Origin: Eubacteriaceae bacterium | GTDB lineage: Bacteria; Bacillota; Clostridia; Eubacteriales; Eubacteriaceae | Length of the DNA stretch: 41,417 nucleotides | Assembly (NCBI GenBank): GCA_017405085.1 | Contig: JAFRBB010000017.1 | Span: forward strand, 1-41,417 | Direction: 5' to 3' | Shown: piece by piece, positions 8,574-15,268 of the stretch | How positions within the stretch are numbered: the first letter of the stretch is position 1 | Layout: each line of letters starts with the position of its first letter | Made by a program: the position numbers and the translations under genes | The notes under the pieces: generated by a model | Databases searched by the model: none | What the model was told of the DNA's origin: nothing | The model's input: only the letters and a program-made list of their open reading frames with translations

Positions 8574-8587
8574 GCGAAGCAATCGAT

Positions 8588-8618
8588 GAGATCGGCCATC
8601 AGCCGGTCTCTTTTTTTT
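8588..8618 (+). terminator. Terminator between antitoxin RNA and toxin gene
   Basis: Stem GAGATCGGC (8588-8596) with GCCGGTCTC (8602-8610), one G-U pair, loop CATCA, followed by eight T. It ends two bases before the toxin's ribosome-binding site. In known type III loci such a leaky terminator sets the excess of antitoxin RNA over toxin mRNA. Confidence 0.92.
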
Positions 8619-8629
8619 CGGAGGTATTG

Positions 8630-9112
8630 ATGCGTCCATCGAATCATATCATTTTTTATTTATCTTCTCATTTTTATACTGAGTATCCGCCAACACACTA
8701 TCCGGAATTGATGCATAAGACCAATCGTCCGTATTTATGTTTGCTCATTCCCACAAATAACGGCTACTATATTTGTGTCCCTTTTCGTTCGCATATTCAT
8801 CATCGCAACGCGTATTTTTTCAAGCACTCAAAACGTTCCCGCGAGATGCGTTCCGGCTTGGATTATTCTAAAATCGTCATGATTCAGGATATAAAATACC
8901 TTGATCTAGAACAGAGCGCAATTGTCGATAGAGATGAATATAAAGAATGCTATGCGCAACTGCCCAAAATCACCCAAGCTGTCAAACGGTATGTCAGCCG
9001 ATATGCCGATCATATCACCGGGAGAAAACCCTTGCATCCTCAACAATTCGCACGACTGTATCAATTTTCTACGCTGCCATATTTTCATCAAATATTGCTA
9101 TCCGATCAATAA
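8630..9112 (+). CDS. cptN: Type III toxin-antitoxin endoribonuclease toxin, CptN-like
   Basis: 160 residues of the ToxN/AbiQ/CptN/TenpN superfamily, RNases that cut mRNA and their own antitoxin precursor and often act in phage abortive infection. Visible signatures are NRPYLCLLI (32-40), the core VPFRSHIHH (50-58) and RSGLDYSKIVMI (74-85), then a helical C-terminus ending FSTLPYFHQIL. The pattern fits my memory of the CptIN family best, but TenpN is not excluded. The frame can start at a TTG at 8627; the ATG at 8630, five bases after GGAGG (8620-8624), is preferred. It is preceded by its RNA antitoxin and terminator in one transcript. No protein antitoxin is nearby. Confidence 0.85.
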   Translation: MRPSNHIIFYLSSHFYTEYPPTHYPELMHKTNRPYLCLLIPTNNGYYICVPFRSHIHHRNAYFFKHSKRSREMRSGLDYSKIVMIQDIKYLDLEQSAIVDRDEYKECYAQLPKITQAVKRYVSRYADHITGRKPLHPQQFARLYQFSTLPYFHQILLSDQ

Positions 9113-9132
9113 AAGCACATTGACGCGTACTA

Positions 9133-9362
9133 AGCCATAGTCGGCGGCTCTCCGCGAAAGCTTTTCGCGAGAGAACCCTTCAGTCGCCTTCGGCGACAGC
9201 TTCCCTTATCAAGGGAAGCCTTTTTGTCGCGGAGCACACAGCTTCCCCTAGACTAGGGGAAGTGGCATCTCGCCTCAGGCGAGATGACGTAACTGACGTC
9301 CCAAGAACACGAGCGAAAGCGAGTGTGATTGGCTGACGGAAGCTATCCGTAGCGTAGCGGAG
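9133..9362. repeat. Chain of short palindromes, dispersed intergenic repeat
   Basis: No gene is seen in 9113-9488. The stretch is a chain of hairpins: CTCTC.CGCGAAA/TTTCGCGAGAG (~9139-9165), GTCGCC/GGCGAC, GCTTCCCTT/AAGGGAAGC (~9200-9220), CTTCCCCTA/TAGGGGAAG (~9243-9262), CATCTCGCC/GGCGAGATG (~9267-9288). After these comes a segment ending in GCTGACGG...GCGTAGCGGAG. The last ~75 bases recur almost exactly at the right edge of the window (41304-41417). Similar hairpin chains are common between genes of gut Clostridia. Confidence 0.75.
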
Positions 9363-9450
9363 TGTGGAGGGTTCTTCCTCGAATGGCTATCGGAGCATGT
9401 TGCGTTGCGTGGGCTGTTCGCTATTCTTCCGCTCCCGATGTCCGTCCAAA

Positions 9451-9476
9451 AAACAAAAAAATCCGGCTAAGCCGGA
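9451..9476 (-). terminator. Terminator of the dinJ-yafQ-like pair
   Basis: Stem TCCGGC (9462-9467)/GCCGGA (9471-9476) with a three-base loop, followed on the minus strand by a T-rich run (complement of 9445-9461). It lies 12 bases past the toxin stop codon. Confidence 0.85.
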
Positions 9477-9488
9477 ATGTCACATCCA

Positions 9489-9767
9489 TTAAAACCCAAA
9501 CAGATCAGCATGGGACCCTGTTTCTGTCGCGATCAGCGTCAAAACCACGTCATCCAACCGATAAATGAGCAGCCAATCCGGTTCAATATGGCACTCACGA
9601 AATCCATGATAATGACCGGTCAGTTGATGATCGCGAGCAGAATCCGGAAGCGATCGGCCGGAAGCGAGCTCGGACAAAACATTTTGCAACTTGGAAAGAT
9701 CTTTTCCCCTCTTCTTCATCCGCTTCACGTCCTTCTTCATCTTACCCGTAAACTGAATCCAGTACAT
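9489..9767 (-). CDS. yafQ: YafQ/RelE-family mRNA interferase toxin
   Basis: 92 residues with the YafQ pattern: the N-terminal helix (FTGKMKKDVKRMKKRGKDLSKL), the LPDSARDHQLTG segment, RECHIEPDWLLIYR, and the C-terminal TGSHADLF. His residues at 47, 60 and 86 match the positions used for ribosome-dependent mRNA cleavage in YafQ. Its ATG lies one base after the antitoxin stop codon, with AGG at the end of the antitoxin gene serving as ribosome site, so the two are translationally coupled. The toxin would be neutralised by the preceding DinJ-like protein. The symbol is a family-level assignment. Confidence 0.88.
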   Translation of the reverse strand: MYWIQFTGKMKKDVKRMKKRGKDLSKLQNVLSELASGRSLPDSARDHQLTGHYHGFRECHIEPDWLLIYRLDDVVLTLIATETGSHADLFGF

Positions 9768-9768
9768 C

Positions 9769-10032
9769 CTAATCCTCTAACATCGCTTTCATCGCGTCTT
9801 CAGCGGTGGCATAAGGGCCGTACAGATTTTTGCCTAACCGCGCGTCTTCCAGTGCCGCTGCGGTTTCCGAAGACAAAGGATGTTGACTGATGGGAAAAGG
9901 AAAGCCGCGATAAACCTGAGCCGCCGTGAGAAACATACGAACAGCTGTCGGGGTATCAAGACCCAAACTTGAAAAAAGCGCGTCGGAATCTTTTTTCAAA
10001 TGATCATCGATGCGTATTTGTAAAGTAGCCAT
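9769..10032 (-). CDS. dinJ: RelB/DinJ-family antitoxin
   Basis: 87 residues. The N-terminal ribbon-helix-helix (LQIRIDDHLKKDSDALFSSL followed by GLDTPTAVRMFLTAA) is the DinJ/RelB DNA-binding and dimerisation domain. The C-terminal half (SSETAAALEDARLGKNLYGPY) is the region that normally wraps the toxin. TAAGGAGG is placed well before the ATG. It is the first gene of the pair and probably represses its own promoter together with the toxin. The symbol is a family-level assignment. Confidence 0.88.
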   Translation of the reverse strand: MATLQIRIDDHLKKDSDALFSSLGLDTPTAVRMFLTAAQVYRGFPFPISQHPLSSETAAALEDARLGKNLYGPYATAEDAMKAMLED

Positions 10033-10072
10033 GGATTACCTCCTTAACATCATTATGGTGAAGATAATATTA

Positions 10073-10101
10073 ATTATAATACATTTATTATGTTTTAACA
10101 A
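10073..10101 (-). promoter_or_regulatory. Promoter of the dinJ-yafQ-like pair
   Basis: Minus strand: TTGTTA (10096-10101), 17-base spacer, TATAAT (10073-10078). The region is very AT-rich with several overlapping partial palindromes, as expected for an autoregulated antitoxin promoter. I see no gene or clear signal in 10140-10440. Confidence 0.6.
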
Positions 10102-10442
10102 TAATAATCATAGTATAATCATGACATATAATCAGTAAATGTCATCAAAAAAAGCCAAACGCAAACCGACGCGAAACAAAAGCAATGCCAATTCATCGTC
10201 GTCGCGAGACAATTAAGTCGAAGACCACGCTTTTTCGCATGCTTCAAATCTTTTTTAATTTGACGGAACGGAGCAATCTTAAGCATGGTCCGTCCCGTCT
10301 TTCATCAATGCGTCAAAGCCGCAGGCGAGGAAAGTCGCGGCTTATCCTTCAATCTTGCGCGCCTCCCGGCGCCCCACCCTCAAGACCCGCTAAAGACGTC
10401 AAATGATTGGACTGTCCTTTTGGGTCAGATTGCTCAAAGAAA

Positions 10443-10537
10443 AATACTACTGGACAATCTTTCATATTTTGGAAAATTGTCCAGTAGTATTAGACAAAAT
10501 ATCATTATTGCTCTATAATGTCCAGTAGAAAACTGGA
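10443..10537 (+). promoter_or_regulatory. Promoter and repeated inverted operator of the AAA ATPase gene
   Basis: Two perfect 16-base arms (10443-10458 and 10476-10491) with core ACTACTGGACAAT form a long hairpin or operator. A third half-site, TGTCCAGTAG (10519-10528), belongs to a second inverted repeat TCCAGT-agaaa-ACTGGA (10521-10537). Between them is a promoter, TAGACA (10491-10496), 17 bases, TATAAT (10514-10519). The right arm touches the -35 and the third site overlaps the start of transcription, so binding would repress the gene. Confidence 0.72.
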
Positions 10538-10576
10538 AAGAAGACTCACATCCGGCACATCCGGGAGGAACTTGAA

Positions 10577-11758
10577 ATGATTAAACGCGAAAAATACATC
10601 AATCCCATCCGTGAATTCTATGACGGGGATTTGATCAAAGTCATTACCGGTATTCGCCGGTGCGGAAAATCTGTTATCTTGAAACAAATATTAGAAGAGA
10701 TAAAAGAAATCACAGACAATATCCTTTTCTTGGATTTTGAAGATAGCGCTGTTCTTCACTCGATTCCCGACGAAAAGGCTCTGCTGGACTATATTGACAG
10801 TCACCGCAAAGCCACGCTTTGTTATGTGTTTCTCGATGAGGTTCAGCGAATATCGGGATGGGCAGAAGCTTGCAGGACGCTTCGCATCAGAAACTGCTCT
10901 GTTTTTATCAGCGGTTCAAATTCTAAGCTTCTATCCCGTGAATTTACAAAAGAGCTTTCCGGTAGATATGTATCTTTCCGGGTTCGGCCTTTCGTCTATA
11001 AAGAACTTGCCGAGTATGGAAAAGAACTTGGCAAGGAAATCACCCTCTCTGACTATGTGATCTGGGGCGGTTTCCCAAAACGAATCGAATTTAACAGCGA
11101 AAACGGCCAGCGAATTTATCTCAATGAATTAAACGAAACCATCATCATCAATGACATTATCAATCGTTACAAAATCAGAAAAACAGAGGTTTTTAAACGA
11201 CTTGCCAACTTTGTATTTTTATCAAACGGAAGGATCTTCTCTGCCAGATCCGTGCAGAAATACATGAAAGGGACAGGGCTGTCCTGTTCAATCACAACGA
11301 TTTCCAAATATATCGGATATCTGGAAGAAGCCTATGCCATAGAAACCGTTAAACGATATTCCGCAAAAGCTAAACGCGAGTTGGAATATTTCCTAAAAGT
11401 TTATAATGAAGACGTCGCTTTAAATTCCATACGGGTCACAAACAATCGATATGATCTTACCCACAATTTTGAAAATATTGTCTATAACGAACTCCTTTAT
11501 ATGGGGTACCGGCTACAAGTATATCATGACGGCTCTCAAGAAATAGACTTCGTGGCCTTTAAAGGGAATAAACAATATTTTATTCAGGTTGCCTACTCAG
11601 TGGCCGAAGAAAAGGCCTATGAGCGGGAATTCGGAGCTTTTGCCAAACTGGATAACACCCACCAAAAGATTGTCATTACCAATGACGATCTTGATTATAG
11701 CACCAGCAACGTCCGTCATATTCGTTTTAGAGATTTTGTGCGAATGGATGAATTATAA
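10577..11758 (+). CDS. AAA-family ATPase with DUF4143 C-terminal domain
   Basis: 393 residues. The N-terminal AAA_14 ATPase domain has Walker A GIRRCGKS (25-32), Walker B CYVFLDEVQ (82-90) and a sensor segment FISGSNSKLL. The middle (FLSNGRIFSARSVQKYMKG...STISKYIGYLEEA) is a winged-helix-like segment. The C-terminal DUF4143 part ends in a PD-(D/E)XK-like signature (GSQEIDFVAFKGNKQYFIQVAY). GGAGG precedes the ATG. It is a single-gene unit behind a striking repeated operator. These ATPases are abundant and variable in bacterial genomes, but their role is unknown; DNA-binding regulation or defence has been suggested only by inference. The frame is intact. Confidence 0.85.
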   Translation: MIKREKYINPIREFYDGDLIKVITGIRRCGKSVILKQILEEIKEITDNILFLDFEDSAVLHSIPDEKALLDYIDSHRKATLCYVFLDEVQRISGWAEACRTLRIRNCSVFISGSNSKLLSREFTKELSGRYVSFRVRPFVYKELAEYGKELGKEITLSDYVIWGGFPKRIEFNSENGQRIYLNELNETIIINDIINRYKIRKTEVFKRLANFVFLSNGRIFSARSVQKYMKGTGLSCSITTISKYIGYLEEAYAIETVKRYSAKAKRELEYFLKVYNEDVALNSIRVTNNRYDLTHNFENIVYNELLYMGYRLQVYHDGSQEIDFVAFKGNKQYFIQVAYSVAEEKAYEREFGAFAKLDNTHQKIVITNDDLDYSTSNVRHIRFRDFVRMDEL

Positions 11759-11766
11759 ACCAAATA

Positions 11767-11828
11767 GAAACTCGGCACAGCCGAGTTTCCTCCAGAATCA
11801 TTAATCATTCATCATTCATCATTAATCC
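11767..11828 (-). repeat. Dispersed repeat: AT-rich TNATGAA run joined to a GAAACTC hairpin
   Basis: A ten-base-pair hairpin GAAACTCGGC-aca-GCCGAGTTTC (11767-11789) is followed by short iterations of ATTCATCATTCATC to about 11828. Read on the minus strand this has the same order as 36484-36550 (AT-rich run, then GTGGTGGAAACTC hairpin), so it is a mobile-looking repeat. Here the hairpin may also serve as the terminator of the ATPase gene. Confidence 0.7.
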
Positions 11829-11845
11829 GCTCCAACGCCCATCCC

Positions 11846-12053
11846 AAAAAAACAGCCTCCGGCAGTTGGGACGCCGAAGGCCTCAAGAAAACCAATGTCC
11901 TCGCCGTAGGCGAGGATCATCAACCCATATACCAAAAAGACCTCCCGGCAGTTGGGATGCCGAAGGCCCCAGCAAAACCAATGTCCTCGCCGCAGGCGAG
12001 GATCATCACCCCACATACAAAAAAGACCTCCGGCAGTTGGGCTACCGAAGGCC
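11846..12053 (-). repeat. Two and a half tandem ~86-bp repeats, each carrying terminator hairpins
   Basis: GGCAGTTGGG recurs at 11861, 11947 and 12032, giving periods of 86 and 85. On the minus strand each unit contains a GGCCTTCGG/CCGGAGG hairpin followed by five to seven T, i.e. a rho-independent terminator. The first two units also carry a TCCTCGCC/GGCGAGGA hairpin. The unit nearest the peroxidase gene (12019-12053) is probably its true terminator; the others are duplications. Confidence 0.75.
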
Positions 12054-12103
12054 AAGAGAAAAGAATTTGGGAGTTGGGTTTGCGAAATTGAAGTCGGCGT
12101 TCC

Positions 12104-12646
12104 TTAGAGCAGGCCCGCCACAAAAGAATCCACCATGCTCATTTTGGCAGTGGGTTCAAAACGTTCGACGACATTGCCGTCACGGTCGACGATGAATTTG
12201 GTGAAATTCCATTTGATATCCGGATTGTTTTTATAATTCTTATCCATCTTCATCATCATCGCGCCCATGGCCATCGCCTTGGGACCGTGGCCGAATCCTT
12301 CAAAGCCCTTCTGGGATTTCAGATAGGTATAGAGCGGCAATTCGTTTTCGCCGTTGACATCGGATTTTTTCATCTGCGGAAATTGGGTGTTGTAGTGCAA
12401 GGTGCAGAATTCATGAATTTCCTCATCGCTTTCCGGCGCCTGTCCGGCAAACTGATTGCAGGGGATGTCGATGATTTCCAGGCCTTTGTCGTGATATTTT
12501 TCGTACATCGCTTCAATGTCTTTGTACTGCGGGGTAAAGCCGCAGCCCGTGGCGGTGTTGACCACCATGATCACCTTGCCTTCGTAATCTTTGAGGGACA
12601 CATCATTGCCCTTGCCGTCTTTTAACGTATAATCATAAATACTCAT
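12104..12646 (-). CDS. Glutathione/thioredoxin peroxidase (GPx family)
   Basis: 180 residues. The catalytic tetrad of the family is visible: C35 in NTATGCGFTPQY, Q69 in FAGQAP, and W146-N147 in WNFTKF. The second conserved block IPCNQF (61-66) carries a cysteine that can form the resolving disulfide in thioredoxin-dependent members. There is no selenocysteine codon. AGGAGGAATAAAA precedes the ATG. It lies 78 bases behind trxB on the same strand, downstream of trxA-trxB, which supports use of thioredoxin instead of glutathione as reductant; Clostridia mostly lack glutathione. It reduces hydroperoxides in the cytoplasm. Confidence 0.93.
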   Translation of the reverse strand: MSIYDYTLKDGKGNDVSLKDYEGKVIMVVNTATGCGFTPQYKDIEAMYEKYHDKGLEIIDIPCNQFAGQAPESDEEIHEFCTLHYNTQFPQMKKSDVNGENELPLYTYLKSQKGFEGFGHGPKAMAMGAMMMKMDKNYKNNPDIKWNFTKFIVDRDGNVVERFEPTAKMSMVDSFVAGLL

Positions 12647-12724
12647 TTTTATTCCTCCTGTAGATTGAATTTGAATGGGAATGAAATTGAATCCAATACT
12701 TGTTCGCGTGTCAAACGAACACGC

Positions 12725-13639
12725 TTATTGTTCGTTAAGATAGCGCTCAACGGCGGACACCGCGTTGGCACCGTCGCCCACCGCTGTCGCGATTTGTCTG
12801 AGCGCCTTGGCCCGGACATCCCCGGCGGCGAAAATGCCGGGAGTTGAGGTGGCGCCGGTTTCGTCGGCGATGAGATAGCCCTTGTCATCCTGGTCGATCA
12901 GACCGCCGAAGATTTCCGAATTGGGCACAATGCCCACGGCGATAAACACGCCGCTCACATCCAGTGTGCGGGTTTCGCCGGAATGTTTATTTTCCACAAC
13001 GAGGGCGCTGACCTTGCCGTCCTGGCCCTCGATGATTTTGCCGTTGGAATCCCAGACCATTTCCACGTTGTCCAAGGCAAACAGCTTGTCCTGCAGGGAT
13101 TTCTGCGCGCGGAGGGCGTCGCGCCGGTGCACCACATAGACCTTGCGGCAGGCTCTGGCCAAAAAGATCGCGTCTTCCACGGCCACGTCGCCGCCGCCGA
13201 TGACGGCCACATCCTTGCCGCGGTAAAAGGCGCCGTCGCAGGTGGCGCAATAGCTCACGCCCATGCCGCCGTAGGTGTCCTCCCCGGGAATGCCGAGCTT
13301 GCTGTGATCGGCCCCCGAAGCGATGATGACGGTTTTGGTCTCGATGGGCGCTTTGTCGGTGCTCACCCGAAAACCGCCGTCGATTTTTTCCACGCGGCGG
13401 ACATCCGCCGTCTCAAAGACGACGCCGAGGCCGTCGGCATGCTCGCGCATTTTTTGCGCCAGATCAAAGCCGTTGATACCGGGAAAACCGGGATAATTGT
13501 CCACTTCATAGGTGTTGATGATTTGACCGCCGCTGACATAATTGTGCTCTAGCACCACGGCGTCAAGCCCCGCGCGGGTGGCATAGATGCCGGCGGTCAA
13601 GCCCGCCGGGCCCGCGCCGATAATGACTAAATCTTTCAT
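12725..13639 (-). CDS. trxB: Thioredoxin reductase (NADPH)
   Basis: 304 residues, the usual length of low-molecular-weight bacterial TrxB. The FAD motif GAGPAG is at 8-13, the redox-active CATC at 131-134, the NADPH motif GGGDVAVEDA at 148-157, and the C-terminal FAD segment GDVRAKALRQIATAVGDGANA is near the end. AAGGAGAG precedes the ATG. It follows trxA by nine bases and leads to the peroxidase gene, giving a complete NADPH - TrxB - TrxA - peroxidase electron path in one operon. Confidence 0.96.
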   Translation of the reverse strand: MKDLVIIGAGPAGLTAGIYATRAGLDAVVLEHNYVSGGQIINTYEVDNYPGFPGINGFDLAQKMREHADGLGVVFETADVRRVEKIDGGFRVSTDKAPIETKTVIIASGADHSKLGIPGEDTYGGMGVSYCATCDGAFYRGKDVAVIGGGDVAVEDAIFLARACRKVYVVHRRDALRAQKSLQDKLFALDNVEMVWDSNGKIIEGQDGKVSALVVENKHSGETRTLDVSGVFIAVGIVPNSEIFGGLIDQDDKGYLIADETGATSTPGIFAAGDVRAKALRQIATAVGDGANAVSAVERYLNEQ

Positions 13640-13648
13640 GGTCTCTCC

Positions 13649-13966
13649 TTAAAGCAAGGCGTTGATTTTGCCTTCGAGCACTTCCTTGGGCTGCGCGCCG
13701 ACGACTTCGTCGACCACCTTGCCATCTTTAAAAAATTTGATGTTGGGGATGGACATGACGTTGTAGGCCGCGGCCAGCTCGCCGTTGTCATCGGCATTGA
13801 TTTTCCCGACGACGAGTTGATCGGCATAATCTTCCGCCAACGCGTCCACCATCGGACTCATCATTTTGCAGGGACCGCACCAATCGGCGTAAAAATCGAT
13901 CATCACCGGTTTGGCGCTGTTTAACACTTCCGCTTCAAAATTGGATTCGTTGATTGTTTTGACCAT
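13649..13966 (-). CDS. trxA: Thioredoxin
   Basis: 105 residues with the canonical active site WCGPC (29-33), preceded by VMIDFYAD and followed by a cis-proline segment (MSIPNIKFF) and a C-terminal helix. TAAGGAGG lies before the ATG. It is the first gene of trxA-trxB-gpx and has a near-consensus promoter at 14133-14161. It carries electrons from TrxB to peroxidases and other disulfide targets in the cytoplasm. Confidence 0.97.
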   Translation of the reverse strand: MVKTINESNFEAEVLNSAKPVMIDFYADWCGPCKMMSPMVDALAEDYADQLVVGKINADDNGELAAAYNVMSIPNIKFFKDGKVVDEVVGAQPKEVLEGKINALL

Positions 13967-14132
13967 GGTTTGGCCTCCTTAATTTTTTTGAAAAGATACG
14001 TCGGGAACGGGCCGATCACATCGACGGCCGCCCGACCGGCTGATGCTTAAGTGAGCGGGCCGGCGGAGGGAGCCTGCCCGCGTGAAAGCGGCACTAAAAT
14101 TAAATTGTGTGCGCTTTATTTTTGATATTTGT

Positions 14133-14170
14133 ATTGTACGCAATTAAAAAGAGGCTGTCAACCTCTTTTT
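14133..14170 (-). promoter_or_regulatory. trxA promoter whose -35 box sits in the loop of the upstream terminator
   Basis: Minus strand TTGACA (14156-14161), 17-base spacer, TACAAT (14133-14138). The same DNA forms the terminator of the ROK kinase gene: AAAAAGAGG (14146-14154), seven-base loop, CCTCTTTTT (14162-14170). The TTGACA lies in that loop, so terminator and promoter are interleaved. Confidence 0.8.
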
Positions 14171-14199
14171 GTTTTTCTTAAGAAAATAATATAACTTTG

Positions 14200-15096
14200 T
14201 TACCCGGCAGCGGTGAGCACCGCCGCGGCGCCGCCGATGAGGCCGTTATCCCCGTCAAGGTCCGACAGCACCACCCGCACATGGGGCGCCACCGCCGGTA
14301 GAGCTTTTTGCTTGACCATGGCTTCGATGTTTTCGGCATAGCCCGGCACATTCAGCGCCACACTGCCGCCGAGGATGACGATCTCCGGATCGAAGGCGCC
14401 GATCAAAATACCGATGAAATTGGCCATGTATTGTTCCGCTTCCGCCGTCAGGCGTTTGGCGGTGGGATTGCCCCGTTCCGAGAGCATCACCACATCCTTG
14501 GCCGAGCTCACCGCGAGCCCTGCCGCGCGGCCGCGGGACAACAGCGCCGTCCCCGACGCCACAGCCTCAATGCTCCCCCGGGCCAGATCGCCGTGGACAG
14601 GGCCTTCCTCCCACACGCACGCGTTGGCCATTTCACCGGCAAAGCCGTGGGACCCGCGGAAAATTTTGCCGTCCAGCACAACACCGAGCCCCACCCCGGT
14701 GGAGACGGTCAGATACAGCAGCGCCTTTTTGTCCTTGCCCTTGCCGATGACGGATTCCGCCAACGCCGCGAGGTTGGCGTCATTTTCCAAAATGACCGGC
14801 AGTCCCGTCGCTTCGGCAAGCTTATCCGAAAGCGGATAATCAAACCAGGACCGGTCCAGATTGGGCGTATAGATCACACAACCCGCGACCAGATCGAGGG
14901 GTCCCGGACAGCACATGCCGATGCCGACGAGGTTGTCTTGATCAAAAGCCGCCACGGCTTCGGTGATGCGGGCGACGCATTCATCGGGGGTTTTCGGCGT
15001 TGGAAAACTCACGCGCTCTGCCACGCGGTAATCCTCTCCCACCCGGGCGACGCGCACATTGGTGCCGCCGATATCGATACTGACAGCGTATTTCAT
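14200..15096 (-). CDS. ROK-family sugar kinase, atypical (no zinc-binding cysteines)
   Basis: 298 residues. The ATP-binding DIGGTN motif is at 8-13, and GIGMCCPGPLD, ENDANLAALAE (sugar-binding ENDA) and TVSTGVGLGVV follow in the normal order, as in glucokinase GlcK. The usual CxCGxxGCxE zinc motif is missing: the equivalent region reads GHGFAGEM-like HGFAGEMANACVWEEG, then HGDLARGSIEAVASG. Substrate is therefore uncertain: glucose, N-acetylmannosamine or another hexose. The start at 15096 has GGAGG seven to eight bases upstream; an earlier in-frame start at 15129 lacks one. Divergent from bioY, single gene, with a terminator interleaved with the trxA promoter. Confidence 0.85.
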   Translation of the reverse strand: MKYAVSIDIGGTNVRVARVGEDYRVAERVSFPTPKTPDECVARITEAVAAFDQDNLVGIGMCCPGPLDLVAGCVIYTPNLDRSWFDYPLSDKLAEATGLPVILENDANLAALAESVIGKGKDKKALLYLTVSTGVGLGVVLDGKIFRGSHGFAGEMANACVWEEGPVHGDLARGSIEAVASGTALLSRGRAAGLAVSSAKDVVMLSERGNPTAKRLTAEAEQYMANFIGILIGAFDPEIVILGGSVALNVPGYAENIEAMVKQKALPAVAPHVRVVLSDLDGDNGLIGGAAAVLTAAG

Positions 15097-15157
15097 GATA
15101 AAGCCTCCTCGTTTCATATCTTTCGTCACGTTTTAATTTTGAAAGGTCATGGATAGA

Positions 15158-15186
15158 TTGCCTAGATTATGCTATGATACTATTAT
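15158..15186 (+). promoter_or_regulatory. Promoter of the bioY gene cluster
   Basis: TTGCCT (15158-15163), 17-base spacer, TATTAT (15181-15186), 83 bases before the bioY start. I see no TTAAC-type inverted repeat of a BirA operator here. Confidence 0.55.
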
Positions 15187-15268
15187 AAAAGAAGAATTGG
15201 AAAAGCACATCCTTTTTTTCCATGAAAAACACATCAAACATTGAAAGGATTCAATCGAAAGGCAGCAC

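Larger units (their letters stand above)
8440..8618 (+). ncRNA. Type III antitoxin RNA precursor (CptI/ToxI-like)
   Basis: The RNA begins with a small hairpin (AGAGATG/CATCTCT, 8444-8464). Two tandem repeats of 53 and 52 nt follow (8469-8521 and 8522-8573), then a terminator. In type III systems the toxin RNase cuts such a precursor into single repeats, each of which folds and inhibits one toxin molecule. The two repeats differ by one indel and five substitutions. Four of those substitutions form two compensatory changes in a 7-bp stem (GACGCGT/ACGCGTC against GATGTGT/ACACATC), while the ten-base loop is unchanged. Each repeat ends in an AT-rich stretch and ACCGA. Family assignment rests on the gene order and on the toxin downstream. 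Confidence 0.82.

Noticed and set aside
8394-8639. Minus-strand open frame of 81 codons across the antitoxin repeats
   Set aside because: It lies over the promoter, repeats and terminator of the type III locus, has no ribosome site, and its sequence reflects the RNA repeats.
9362-9568. 68-codon open frame after the palindrome chain
   Set aside because: It runs through the terminator and 3' end of the YafQ-like gene on the opposite strand.
15097-15268. BirA operator in front of bioY
   Set aside because: No pair of TTAAC-type half-sites with the right spacing was found.
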